Of a stretch of 64,000 bases of DNA, positions 26,923-35,608 are shown piece after piece. The position numbers were made by a program, and so were the translations under genes. The notes under the pieces are model-generated. The model made no database searches, was not told the DNA's origin, and saw only the letters and a list, made by a program, of their open reading frames with translations. The DNA comes from Burkholderiales bacterium (lineage in GTDB: Bacteria > Pseudomonadota > Gammaproteobacteria > Burkholderiales > Burkholderiaceae_B), in NCBI GenBank assembly GCA_021299735.1, contig JAJTEM010000006.1, positions 1 to 64,000 of the forward strand, written 5' to 3'. Within the stretch, counting starts at the first letter, position 1, and every line of letters begins with the position of its first letter.

Positions 26923-27779
26923 TGATTTGATGATCCAATTGAGCATTGCACTTGCGTGGCATTGTTTAGCGAGCAGGCTTTGGGAACCCGTTTCCGATCG
27001 CGCTCCAAGTTTGCATGGGTCAGGATTTCGCCTTGTTCATCCCATGACATTTTCAGCGAAAGCAGGTTGGCGCGTTCGTTTTGGCCAAACTTTCGAATTT
27101 GTTCTAACCAAACGGCGAACGGCGCTTCTTTTGCGCTACTAGCGGGGGTAGTCAACGAATTTCTGAGTTGCTGCAGGTTCGCTTTGTCTTGTTTTGCTTG
27201 TTGCTGATTTGCATTCCAGCTCATCAGGAGAAAGGTGCCCAGTAAGCAAGCAGCAGCAACGCCGCGAATGGCTTGATAGTAGCCCGGTGGTGTAAGCCAC
27301 AATCCCAAGTAAAGTTGAAGGCTGCTTCTGAATTCGTGGTTGCCCGATTTTCTCGAATTGATAAAACTCTTCAGATGCTTGTATTCGTGTTTGTTCAGAA
27401 GCGCCATTTGTACTGCGCGATCGAATTGCGCAGGTTTTTGTGGGCAAATAACCTGAACATTTTTTCCCATGCTGCGCAGTTCGGTCAGCGCTTGTTGGTG
27501 AAAGGCCCTGGCGGGTGTTTGAATAATTCGTGGCGGGTCTTCCGCGATTCCAGCCCAATAGTGTTCCGCCCACATTCCGCCTTCAGTCTTGTTCTCGAAC
27601 ACATTCAGGTAGACAACCGTGTCCGGTAGGCTGAAGCTGGAAAGCGCAATCGCACTCCCATTGAATTCATCGTATGAAAGGCGTAATTCTTCTACCCATT
27701 GCTGGTCTTGTTGCCGAAACAACAAGGCGTGTTCATGATCAATTACCCACACATCAGCATGCATTGGCAGCGCTTTCAT
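26919..27779 (-). CDS. Bitopic membrane protein of the pilus operon (PilN/GspL position)
   Basis: A 286-residue protein with about 165 N-terminal residues predicted to be cytoplasmic (ADVWVIDHEHALLFRQQDQQ, reminiscent of the actin-like fold of GspL/PilM but too divergent to assign). One membrane helix follows at about residues 172-190 (GVAAACLLGTFLLMSW), then a glutamine-rich coiled coil (NANQQQAKQDKANLQQLRNSL), and a small periplasmic domain. This order equals that of GspL or a PilM-PilN combination, which link the ATPase to the periplasmic parts. Assignment is by architecture and context only. Both ends overlap neighbours by four bases. Confidence 0.6.
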   Translation of the reverse strand: MKALPMHADVWVIDHEHALLFRQQDQQWVEELRLSYDEFNGSAIALSSFSLPDTVVYLNVFENKTEGGMWAEHYWAGIAEDPPRIIQTPARAFHQQALTELRSMGKNVQVICPQKPAQFDRAVQMALLNKHEYKHLKSFINSRKSGNHEFRSSLQLYLGLWLTPPGYYQAIRGVAAACLLGTFLLMSWNANQQQAKQDKANLQQLRNSLTTPASSAKEAPFAVWLEQIRKFGQNERANLLSLKMSWDEQGEILTHANLERDRKRVPKACSLNNATQVQCSIGSSNQ

Positions 27780-28813
27780 GACAACCCCGTCAAGTTACCG
27801 TACAACGGAGCCAGCGTGAATTGGTAGGCCAATGCAAGCGTAAGTGCGGCGATGGTCAAGGCAATGGAGGGCAGCGTGCTTTGCAGTCGTTGTTGAGTTT
27901 CCAGCGCTTGTATTTCATACACCTTGGCCGCCAAGAAAAAGCAGTAAGCCAGGTTGCCTGTTTGTTCTGCCAGTTGACTTTGACGTACTAAAAAGGCGGG
28001 GGCACCAGCGACTTGCATCGATTGGCTCAGGGGCACCCCCAGTTTTAGCTGGTGTTGAATGCCTTGCATCAAGTTGTTCAGTGTCACCAGGGTTTTTGCC
28101 GAAAAGCGAGAGCCTGCCCACCATGTTGCTGTGGGTAGGGTTCGATGGCGCAGGCAGTGCATCAAGTCCAGGCCTGCATCCAGTTCACAAGCGATGACAT
28201 GGTAAAAATTCGATGTGAGCCAAATATTGTCAGGCAGCAACGGTCGTGTTTCGGTATTGCTTTTGGTTTGTTTGTATTTGAAGTAGGCGGCAATCGGCAA
28301 CAGGAGTAAGCCAATTAAAATAAGTGCGTCTGACCAATCCATGGTGCTTGCGCTTGTATTGGTTTTTGGTGCCAGATGTGGCGCGCTGATGTGATGCAGC
28401 AATACCCAGCATGCGCAGGCCAGTATTAAAACCAGCATTGGATAAACCAGGCTTTTGCCCAGTGTTTGTTGTGCTGCACTGGTGGTTTTCCAGCGGTCTA
28501 GTTGCGTTTGCAAGGCCATGCCAAGATCGCCGTTGGCTTGTGCACACACCAGTGCAATTTCCAAGTGCATGGGCACTTTGCCAAACGAGGCACGAAAGGC
28601 CGTTTGCAGGTTTTGACCTTCCTGAACAAACCGGGCAACTCGGGATAGACCAAAGCACAAAAGTTTTCCCTGCTGTCTCGTGCTTTGCAATTCACTACTG
28701 AGTGACAGGGCATCCAGTGCGGGCATTCCAGACTGCAACAATTCAGCCCATTGCCCTAGCCAGATTCGCCAAGTAGCTGACCTTATTTTGTCGCCAAGAG
28801 ACTTAGTTTTCAT
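27776..28813 (-). CDS. Type II secretion/type IV pilus platform protein, GspF/PilC family
   Basis: A 345-residue polytopic inner-membrane protein that would couple ATPase movement to pilin insertion. Two repeats of the T2SSF domain are visible: the first with WAELLQSGMPALDALSLSS and CAQANGDLGMALQTQLDRW, the second with IACELDAGLDLMHCLRH, GVPLSQSMQVAG and AEQTGNLAYCFFLAAKVYE. Three membrane helices occur near residues 135-155, 175-195 and 320-340. It is somewhat short of the usual 400 residues, mainly at the N-terminus. Overlaps the ATPase gene by 11 bases. Confidence 0.88.
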   Translation of the reverse strand: MKTKSLGDKIRSATWRIWLGQWAELLQSGMPALDALSLSSELQSTRQQGKLLCFGLSRVARFVQEGQNLQTAFRASFGKVPMHLEIALVCAQANGDLGMALQTQLDRWKTTSAAQQTLGKSLVYPMLVLILACACWVLLHHISAPHLAPKTNTSASTMDWSDALILIGLLLLPIAAYFKYKQTKSNTETRPLLPDNIWLTSNFYHVIACELDAGLDLMHCLRHRTLPTATWWAGSRFSAKTLVTLNNLMQGIQHQLKLGVPLSQSMQVAGAPAFLVRQSQLAEQTGNLAYCFFLAAKVYEIQALETQQRLQSTLPSIALTIAALTLALAYQFTLAPLYGNLTGLS

Positions 28814-29798
28814 GCGTCGTTTGTGGGGTGAGCGATGGAAATGGAAGGTAATTCAATGGCAGGAGAAGCTGCATTAGCCCGTCGATGCTTTTGCAGGCAA
28901 GAACCTCCTTGCGGGGCATGTTTTTCAGGTTGATAATTTCAGCCCACAACTGGCGTTGTTCTTTGTCGTTTGCGGATTTCAACCGAAGGGTTACGATCCC
29001 GTTAAGGCAGTTCATCAAACTACCAAGGCTTACATTGAGTTCGGTAAGTCTGCTAATTGCACCAAGGCAATCGGGCGCATGTACCGATGCAAAAACCCGG
29101 TGGCCCGTGAGTGCTGCATTCAAGGTAAGTTCTGCTGTTTCCTCATCCCTTACTTCGCCAACCAGAATGGTGTCAGGGTCTTGGCGCATCAGTGAACGCA
29201 AGCCGGATGCGAAGTTCAAATGGGGCAGTCGTGACAGATCGGTTTGCACTGCCTCTGGGTTGATTATTTCAACCGGGTCTTCAAGGGTTGTAATTCGCCC
29301 TGCGTTTGTACCCAGACTATTGAGCATTGCGTGCAGTGTGGTTGTTTTTCCGCTACCCGTGGCGCCTGCAACAAGCGTTAATCCGTTTTCATGCGACAGG
29401 AGTTGATGAATGTGTTCCAACGCTTGCGGACTTAACCCGAGTTGGGTCAGTGACCTGCGGCTGTGGGTATTCAGTAGCCTGATTACCAGGTTCTCGCCAT
29501 GCAGGCTGGGGTGTGTAGCAAGTCGCAGGTCAATGTTGTTGCGCGTCAGCCGCGCATCTTGCGGGCGACGTGTTTCAGCAATATTCATTTTGCTTTCGGC
29601 TTTGAATGCCTGAATAAGCGAGCGACCTGTGTCGTTGGTGATAGTTTGAGCAGGTCCCAGTTTTCCGTTCACACGCAAGCGCACCAGAAAGTTCATTGGC
29701 GCGGGTGTGATGTGAATATCCGATGCGTGCAAGGCACCGGCGTACGCTATGGTGTTGTCAATATTCTTGAATGCAGAATCGATTTGTATGTGTTTCAT
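28803..29798 (-). CDS. Short GspE/PilB/PilT-type secretion ATPase
   Basis: A hexameric motor ATPase of 331 residues. After a reduced N2-like domain (YAGALHASDIHITPAP) come Walker A GATGSGKTTT near residue 145, the Asp box (RITTLEDPVEI), Walker B TILVGEVRDEETAE near residue 212 and the His box TGHRVFASVHAPD. GspE and PilB have an additional N-terminal domain of 150 or more residues and a tetracysteine zinc motif after the His box; both are missing here, so the length resembles PilT. It is the only ATPase in the operon. The ATG at 29798 overlaps the secretin stop as ATGA; the open frame continues upstream to 29849 but inside the secretin gene. Confidence 0.9.
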   Translation of the reverse strand: MKHIQIDSAFKNIDNTIAYAGALHASDIHITPAPMNFLVRLRVNGKLGPAQTITNDTGRSLIQAFKAESKMNIAETRRPQDARLTRNNIDLRLATHPSLHGENLVIRLLNTHSRRSLTQLGLSPQALEHIHQLLSHENGLTLVAGATGSGKTTTLHAMLNSLGTNAGRITTLEDPVEIINPEAVQTDLSRLPHLNFASGLRSLMRQDPDTILVGEVRDEETAELTLNAALTGHRVFASVHAPDCLGAISRLTELNVSLGSLMNCLNGIVTLRLKSANDKEQRQLWAEIINLKNMPRKEVLACKSIDGLMQLLLPLNYLPFPSLTPQTTHEN

Positions 29799-31735
29799 TG
29801 AAGTTTCGCCTGGATCAATGAACGCACCGTAAGCAGGGGAAGCGAGCAATCTTGGTGTTTGCAGCGGGCTTCGGCTTGAGAGAGTTGATAGAGTGCATCG
29901 GCAAATAGTCCCTGACTGCTTTGGTGAAGCGCCATGTTGTAGAACGGTTCAGGTGCATGTGGGAAACGTTCTATCAGCAGTGTCAGAAGGGCGTGCAAGG
30001 CTTTGGTTTGCCCAGCCTGATACATGGTCAGGCCTGCGGCCAGTGCTTTGTTGAGTTCACCCAGTTCTTTGTTCGCCTGTGGTTGACTGGCTGTGGCACT
30101 CTCGAGAACGGTGGCTTTGAGCAGCACCACCAGTTCAATGTGGCTCTCCCCCCTGTTTTGACTTTGCGTGATCAAGCTGACCGATTCGGGAGCACCTGGA
30201 ATTCCGCGGTTAAGGCTGTTGTTTTCTTTTTGTCGCAATCCTCCCAGCAAAGCCATTTCGCCGCTTTTTAATCGCAATATCGATTCCAGTTCGCGGGTTT
30301 GTACCTCGGGTACCCGGCTAACAATATTGAGTTGTTGCAGGGCTGGGTTGGGATCTTGAACAAAGCCCACAATTCGGCTGAGTGTGGGGCGTACCCGCAA
30401 TTGAATTGCATTGTTGTCAGCAATTTGTGGGGTTACTGTCATCAGAAACCCCACTGGCACGGTTTGAACTTGTGTTGTGAATGTTGAAAAAGCGGGGCTG
30501 TTTTGTGTGGGTGCACTGGTTTGCACGTCGGTTGTAAAGTACACCCGGTTGTCGATTACTTTCAGTACCGCAGCCTGTTGGTTCATGGTTACAACGCGTG
30601 GCGAAGAGAGTACTTCGGTTTTTCCGAACTCCTCTAGCAGGCGCAAGGCTACGCTGGTGTCAGTGCTGTTGGTTGTTCGCAAAGCATTGAGTGTGAAAGC
30701 TGGGTTGCCTAAATTGAGCCCCTGCACGGCAAGGCCAGCGGTAATACCATTTTCGCGAAGCACATTCCAGTCAATTCCGCGTTCGTACCGGTCATTCAAA
30801 GCGATTTCGGTAATCACTGCTTCAATCACAATTTGCCGATCTACCCTGCGTTGAACTTGCTCAAGCCACTGGGCCACTCTGCGATGTTGGCCTGGTTTAG
30901 CAATCACCGACACGGTTCCCGATTCCGCGTTTGCGACAACTCGCCCGGAGCGTGTCTCCTTGCGTGTGGTCGTAATATCGCGTTTCTCGGTATTTACTGC
31001 AGTGGCACTTCTCAAATTGGGCTGCGCTTTGCGGGTTGCGTTGCTGCGCGCACTTGCGTAGACGCGGTCTTCATCTTCGTCAATTACCCTTTCTCGTGTG
31101 GATAGTTCAATTGGTTTTGGCTGTACCTGAATGATTTGTTCAATTTGAGTGGCAATGTCTTGCCACAGGTCGTGTTGTTGTGAATTGTTCAGCATCAGTT
31201 CTGAACGATTACCGGTTTCCCGGCGATCCATTAACTCTCGTGGGCCTCCAGCAATGGCTGAGCTCAGGCTTGATGAATCATTCATTTGCCTTGCGATCGA
31301 CAGGTAATCGAGCACATAAACCCGAAGCTCGTCCACCTCGCACCGCATCGACAATTGCGTGCCTTCAAAGCGCACGCTGGCGCCGGCTTGTATCTCCAGG
31401 CTCTCTATCACCTGCTGAAGCGGCATCTCCCTGCCCACCAGGCTCACTGGGCTTTCGCCGCAGCTGTCCATGTCATAGCCCAGTTTTAGTTCTTGAGAAA
31501 GAAGCTCCAGCACTTGGCTGGCAGGTATGTTTTCAAGCCGGAAGGTGAATGTTTGTTGATGTTTTTGCCAGGCGTTGTTGCTGTGTTGAACCTTGTCTGC
31601 CCAAAAAACGGCGTTCAGTTCCAGCGAGTGCCCCACTTCAGGTGTTGTAATTGCGCTGCTTTTGAGTGGCGGAGTTGCCACGCAGGCGCTCAGGGCTGTG
31701 ACCAGGCCAATTAAAGACGCACGCAGTAGAGACAC
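29795..31735 (-). CDS. Secretin lipoprotein with C-terminal TPR-like extension (MshL-like)
   Basis: Outer-membrane secretin of 646 residues. A lipoprotein signal (ALSAC, Cys18) is followed by an N0/STN-like domain (FRLENIPASQVLELLSQELKLGYD, residues 64-88), a charged linker (about 205-265), an N1-like domain, and the secretin core (about 300-545). The core has VEAVITEIALND-type, EVLSSPRVVTMNQQAAV and GGLRQKENNSLNRGIPG motifs. Residues about 555-646 form helical repeats like a TPR (ALAAGLTMYQAGQ, PEPFYNMALHQSSQGLFADALYQLSQAEA), absent from ordinary secretins. In MSHA loci a separate TPR protein, MshN, lies just downstream of MshL, so this looks like a fusion. The start is GTG at 31735. Confidence 0.9.
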   Translation of the reverse strand: MSLLRASLIGLVTALSACVATPPLKSSAITTPEVGHSLELNAVFWADKVQHSNNAWQKHQQTFTFRLENIPASQVLELLSQELKLGYDMDSCGESPVSLVGREMPLQQVIESLEIQAGASVRFEGTQLSMRCEVDELRVYVLDYLSIARQMNDSSSLSSAIAGGPRELMDRRETGNRSELMLNNSQQHDLWQDIATQIEQIIQVQPKPIELSTRERVIDEDEDRVYASARSNATRKAQPNLRSATAVNTEKRDITTTRKETRSGRVVANAESGTVSVIAKPGQHRRVAQWLEQVQRRVDRQIVIEAVITEIALNDRYERGIDWNVLRENGITAGLAVQGLNLGNPAFTLNALRTTNSTDTSVALRLLEEFGKTEVLSSPRVVTMNQQAAVLKVIDNRVYFTTDVQTSAPTQNSPAFSTFTTQVQTVPVGFLMTVTPQIADNNAIQLRVRPTLSRIVGFVQDPNPALQQLNIVSRVPEVQTRELESILRLKSGEMALLGGLRQKENNSLNRGIPGAPESVSLITQSQNRGESHIELVVLLKATVLESATASQPQANKELGELNKALAAGLTMYQAGQTKALHALLTLLIERFPHAPEPFYNMALHQSSQGLFADALYQLSQAEARCKHQDCSLPLLTVRSLIQAKLQ

Positions 31736-31856
31736 GAGGAAGAATTTCAGGGTTTAAGTGCCGCGAATCTTACTGTGGGGAAACCATTTCCACGCTTCGA
31801 GGTAATCCCTTGAGAGTGAGGCTGTCACCATATGGATGGTTAGAGTACGTCCTTCG

Positions 31857-31865
31857 TGGTACAAT
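31857..31865 (+). promoter_or_regulatory. Possible extended -10 element of the mla operon
   Basis: TGG directly followed by TACAAT matches an extended -10 (TGn plus a five-of-six hexamer) about 50 bases upstream of the mlaF start. No convincing -35 hexamer lies 17 bases before it, as is common for extended -10 promoters. Weak prediction. Confidence 0.3.
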
Positions 31866-31914
31866 TACTCTCGAAACCGGCACTTGCCTTGAATTTGCTT
31901 ATTAAGGAGCCCCC

Positions 31915-32703
31915 ATGGGCTTTGTTGCTCAATTAAAAAACGTCGATTTCGGCTACGCAGACCGCCTTATTCTTGAAAACATTTCTCTTGATATTCCCAA
32001 GGGCAAAGTGGTTTCAGTCATGGGTGGCTCTGGGTCGGGCAAAACCACTTTGCTGCGTTTAATGTGCGGCCAGTACCCCGTGAATCGAGGTGAGGTGCAG
32101 GTACTTGGGCAAAATGTGGTTACTGCAAGCACGCAGCAGCTTTATGCTTTTCGCAAGAAAATAGGGGTGCTTTTTCAGTTTGGTGCCTTGTTCACCGACC
32201 TTACCGTATTCGACAATGTTGCTTTTCCGCTGCGCGAGCACACCAACTTGCCAGAGGCTGCCATTCGCGACCTTGTGTTGTTGAAGTTGCACGCGGTTGG
32301 CCTTCGCGGGGCGAGTAATCTTTTTCCGTCTGAAATTTCCGGTGGCATGAGCCGCAGAGTGGCTTTGGCCCGCGCAATTGCCCTTGATCCTGAGTTGATT
32401 TTCTACGATGAGCCTTTTGCCGGGCTGGATCCAATTTCTTTGGGTATCACGGCCAATCTCATTCGTACTTTGAATGATGCTTTGGGTGCCACTTCGGTGG
32501 TGGTGACGCACGATATTCACGAGTCCTTTGCAATTAGCGACCATGTAATTGTGATTGCGAATGGCAAGGTGTTGGCGCAAGGCTCGCCTGCCGAGGTGGA
32601 GGCCAACCAGGATCCCTACGTACAGCAGTTCATCAAAGGCTTGCCAGAGGGGCCTGTGAAGTTTCACTACCCTGCGCGCAACTTGCAGGAGGACTTTGCA
32701 TGA
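31915..32703 (+). CDS. mlaF: Phospholipid ABC transporter ATP-binding protein MlaF
   Basis: ATPase of the inner-membrane MlaFEDB complex that moves phospholipids between the membranes and maintains outer-membrane asymmetry. The 262-residue protein shows Walker [15 protein letters not shown]-loop QFGALF, signature [15 protein letters not shown], Walker [14 protein letters not shown] and switch His THDIHES. It starts the mlaFEDACB operon behind GGAG and overlaps mlaE as ATGA. Confidence 0.97.
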   Translation: MGFVAQLKNVDFGYADRLILENISLDIPKGKVVSVMGGSGSGKTTLLRLMCGQYPVNRGEVQVLGQNVVTASTQQLYAFRKKIGVLFQFGALFTDLTVFDNVAFPLREHTNLPEAAIRDLVLLKLHAVGLRGASNLFPSEISGGMSRRVALARAIALDPELIFYDEPFAGLDPISLGITANLIRTLNDALGATSVVVTHDIHESFAISDHVIVIANGKVLAQGSPAEVEANQDPYVQQFIKGLPEGPVKFHYPARNLQEDFA

Positions 32704-33485
32704 ACCCGGCTGTATTCATTTCCCGCTTGGGGGCGGGTACCATTGCGACAATTGTAGGTTTGGGGATTTTCGCGCGCTTTGTTGGCACCTTGTTCATGTT
32801 GCTTCCAAAAGCCTTGCTGCGTCCCCGGCTGGTTGTTGACCAAATCCACTTTATCGGTAACTACTCCCTGGTCATTATTGTGGTTTCAGGGCTTTTTGTG
32901 GGCTTCGTATTGGGTTTGCAGGGTTATTACACATTGAACCGGTATGGTGCCGAACAGGCCCTGGGCCTGTTGGTGGCGTTGTCCCTGGTGCGTGAATTGG
33001 GGCCTGTGGTTTCTGCACTGTTGTTTGCTGGCCGGGCTGGCACTTCGCTGACCGCGGAAATCGGTTTGATGAAAGCCGGCGAGCAGCTCACCGCCATGGA
33101 GATGATGGCTGTTGACCCCAAGGCCCGCATTGTTTCTCCCCGCTGGATCGCTGGCTTGATCTCCTTGCCCCTGTTGGCAGGTTTGTTCAGCGCTGTGGGT
33201 ATTCTTGGTGGCTATGTGGTGGGTGTATTGTTGATCGGCGTGGATGCCGGCGCATTTTGGTCACAAATGCAAGCTGGCGTAGATGTACGCGACGATATCC
33301 TCAATGGCGTTATCAAAAGTGTGGTGTTTGGTGTGGCAGTTACGTCAATAGCCCTTTTCCAGGGCTACGCATGCCAGCCCACACCAGAGGGTGTGTCCCG
33401 TGCCACCACTCGAACTGTTGTGATTTCCTCCCTGACGATTTTAGGTCTCGATTTCGTGCTTACAGCACTCATGTTCAGTATTTAA
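32700..33485 (+). CDS. mlaE: Phospholipid ABC transporter permease MlaE
   Basis: A 261-residue MlaE/YrbE permease with about five to six membrane helices. The family signatures [49 protein letters not shown] (positions 33000-33110) and the C-terminal [20 protein letters not shown] are clear. Works with MlaF, MlaD and MlaB. Confidence 0.97.
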   Translation: MNPAVFISRLGAGTIATIVGLGIFARFVGTLFMLLPKALLRPRLVVDQIHFIGNYSLVIIVVSGLFVGFVLGLQGYYTLNRYGAEQALGLLVALSLVRELGPVVSALLFAGRAGTSLTAEIGLMKAGEQLTAMEMMAVDPKARIVSPRWIAGLISLPLLAGLFSAVGILGGYVVGVLLIGVDAGAFWSQMQAGVDVRDDILNGVIKSVVFGVAVTSIALFQGYACQPTPEGVSRATTRTVVISSLTILGLDFVLTALMFSI

Positions 33486-33497
33486 CGGATTGATGGT

Positions 33498-33974
33498 ATG
33501 AAAAAGAACACAGTAGTGGATTTTTGGGTGGGTCTGTTTGTGCTGATTGGAGCGCTGGCCTTGGTGTTTCTTGCCCTCAAAGCCGGTAATTTGAGCTCTT
33601 TCACCACTGGCGATCAATACAGGGTGGTTGCCGAATTCGATAACATTGGTGGCCTAAAGCCCCGTGCACCTGTCAAAAGCGCTGGTGTCACGGTGGGCCG
33701 GGTGGCTAGCATCAAGCTTGATCCAGTGACATTCCGGGCTGTGGTTGCTCTGGATTTGGAGCAGGGCTTCGAGTTTCCCAAGGACTCTTCGGCTAGAATC
33801 CTTACATCGGGACTGCTTGGCGAGCAATACGTTGGCATCGAGGCTGGTGGTGACCTTGAGAATTTGGCTGGCGGCGACAAGTTCTCGCGCACCCAGTCGG
33901 CAGTGGTGCTTGAAAATCTGATCAGTCAGTTTTTGTTTAGCAAAGCCTCGGAAAGTGAGTCTGACAAGAAATAA
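33498..33974 (+). CDS. mlaD: Phospholipid-binding MCE protein MlaD
   Basis: A 158-residue membrane-anchored MCE protein: membrane helix at residues 8-28 (DFWVGLFVLIGALALVFLAL), then the MCE beta-barrel (YRVVAEFDNIGGLKPRAPVKSAGVTVGRV) and TSGLLGEQYVGIE. MlaD hexamers form the periplasmic channel of the Mla transporter. It sits directly between mlaE and mlaA. Confidence 0.97.
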   Translation: MKKNTVVDFWVGLFVLIGALALVFLALKAGNLSSFTTGDQYRVVAEFDNIGGLKPRAPVKSAGVTVGRVASIKLDPVTFRAVVALDLEQGFEFPKDSSARILTSGLLGEQYVGIEAGGDLENLAGGDKFSRTQSAVVLENLISQFLFSKASESESDKK

Positions 33975-33989
33975 GCAAGGGGATTTGAA

Positions 33990-34910
33990 GTGTTGACGTC
34001 CATTCGAAAAATTGTTCTGCTGCTTGGTGTGCTTGGCATGTCCACAGCATGCACCAGCATGCGCGCTCCTTCCGAGTCTGACCCCTTGGAGGGGTTCAAC
34101 CGTTCCGTGGACGGATTCAACCAAGTGGTTGACAAGGCTGTAATTAAGCCTGTTGCACAAGGTTATGACCGCGTTATCCCTCCGGAGATCAAGACTGTTG
34201 TCGGGAATTTTTTCTCCAATCTTGACGATATTCGGGTTGCAGTAAACAACTTGCTGCAGGGTAAGCCCAAAGCGGCTGGTAGCGACATCACTCGTTTTGC
34301 ATTGAACACAACAATCGGTATTGTGGGCTTTGCGGATGTGGCCACCGAGTTGGGTTTTCAGAAAAATGATGAGGATTTTGGTCAAACTCTGGGGGTTTGG
34401 GGTGTTGGCTCCGGGCCCTACCTGATCCTGCCATTTTTGGGCCCAAGCACTTTGCGTGACGGCACTGGGCGCTTTGTGAGTGCCTCACTTGATCCTCTAT
34501 ACCATTATGACAATGTAAGAGCCCGAAACAGCCTGGTTCTACTGAGTGCCGTGCATACGCGCGCGCGCCTGTTGCCGGCAACCGATCTTGTCGAGCGAGT
34601 GGCTCTGGATCAATATGCCTTTGTTCGTGATGCCTACTTGAAAAGGCGCGCCAGCTTGATTCGTGACGGTGCACCAGACCCGAACGAAGAAAGTTATGAT
34701 GATTTTGAGGAAGAGTCGCGCCTAGAGATTCCCCAAACGCCAGTTCCCTCAGTTTCCCTCGAGGCCGACTTGTTGCAGTTAGAGCCAGTCGCTTCGCCAA
34801 TGACGGCTCAGCAAGATTCGAACGCCCTTGTTGCTGGTTTGCCAATTGATCTGCCCGCAGATCTGCGGCAAAGTGAAAGGGCAAAGTCGGAATTGGGTTT
34901 GGTGAACTGA
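33990..34910 (+). CDS. mlaA: Outer-membrane lipoprotein MlaA (VacJ)
   Basis: Removes phospholipids from the outer leaflet of the outer membrane. The lipoprotein signal ends MSTAC (Cys near residue 21). The mature part has the VacJ pattern SDPLEGFNRSVDGFNQVVDKAVIKPVAQGYD and GVGSGPYLILPFLGPSTLRDGTG. At 306 residues it is longer than the usual 250; the extra 70 C-terminal residues are acidic and Pro/Ser-rich, probably disordered. The start is GTG at 33990 behind AAGGGGA. Confidence 0.95.
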   Translation: MLTSIRKIVLLLGVLGMSTACTSMRAPSESDPLEGFNRSVDGFNQVVDKAVIKPVAQGYDRVIPPEIKTVVGNFFSNLDDIRVAVNNLLQGKPKAAGSDITRFALNTTIGIVGFADVATELGFQKNDEDFGQTLGVWGVGSGPYLILPFLGPSTLRDGTGRFVSASLDPLYHYDNVRARNSLVLLSAVHTRARLLPATDLVERVALDQYAFVRDAYLKRRASLIRDGAPDPNEESYDDFEEESRLEIPQTPVPSVSLEADLLQLEPVASPMTAQQDSNALVAGLPIDLPADLRQSERAKSELGLVN

Positions 34911-34982
34911 CTCGCCACTCGGCGGTCAACCACCACGAACGATTTGCGTTTTTAGATTTACGACAAACCTTTTGGAAAAATC

Positions 34983-35606
34983 ATGAATATTGCAGTAAAC
35001 AAGATGCTTCATTGGGTTGCCGCTGCGGCCTTGGGTTTTGGTTTAATTACCCAGCCAGCGATGGCACAGGAGGTGCCGGCCAATGAATTTGTTGAAAAGT
35101 TCAGCAACGACGTGTTGGCTGAGATCAAGGCACGCAAGCAGGAATTGCTGGCTGATCCTAAAAAACTGGATGCACTGATCGACCAAAAGGTAATGCCCAA
35201 TGTGAACTTCCGGAAGATGACCCAATTGGTTGTTGGTCGCCCATGGCGCGAGGCTACCCCGGCGCAGCGTGAGCAGATCACCACAGAGTTTCGTACGTTG
35301 CTGGTGAAAACCTACTCTGGCGCACTTTCGCAGGTGGGTGATCAAACCCTGCAAGTGGACCGCCTGCGTGCGCGCCCTGAGGACACAGATGTGATTGTGA
35401 ACAGCCGCGTGATCCAGAAGGGGGCGCCACCCGTTGATTTGGCCTATCGCGTTGAGAAGAAAGACGGAAAATGGCTGATTTACGACCTGAGTGTGTTGGG
35501 TTTGTGGTTGGTTGATTCCTACAAAGCCCAATTTGGCACAGTATTGTCTTCTTCCGGGGTTGAGGGTTTAATCCAAACCCTGAAAACCTTGAACGCGAAA
35601 GGTTAA
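34983..35606 (+). CDS. mlaC: Periplasmic phospholipid carrier MlaC
   Basis: A 207-residue soluble periplasmic protein that shuttles lipid between MlaA and MlaFEDB. The signal peptide MNIAVNKMLHWVAAAALGFGLITQPAMAQ ends with AMA-Q. The Tol-Ttg2-like domain has KLDALIDQKVMPNVNFRKMTQLVVGRPWREATPAQREQ and the conserved VDLAYRVEKKDGKWLIYDLSVLGLWLVDSYKAQF. Confidence 0.97.
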   Translation: MNIAVNKMLHWVAAAALGFGLITQPAMAQEVPANEFVEKFSNDVLAEIKARKQELLADPKKLDALIDQKVMPNVNFRKMTQLVVGRPWREATPAQREQITTEFRTLLVKTYSGALSQVGDQTLQVDRLRARPEDTDVIVNSRVIQKGAPPVDLAYRVEKKDGKWLIYDLSVLGLWLVDSYKAQFGTVLSSSGVEGLIQTLKTLNAKG

Positions 35607-35608
35607 TA

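Noticed and set aside
29798-29849. Upstream extension of the ATPase supplying a missing N-terminal domain
   Set aside because: Only 17 more codons are open and they lie within the secretin gene; no N1 domain is encoded there.
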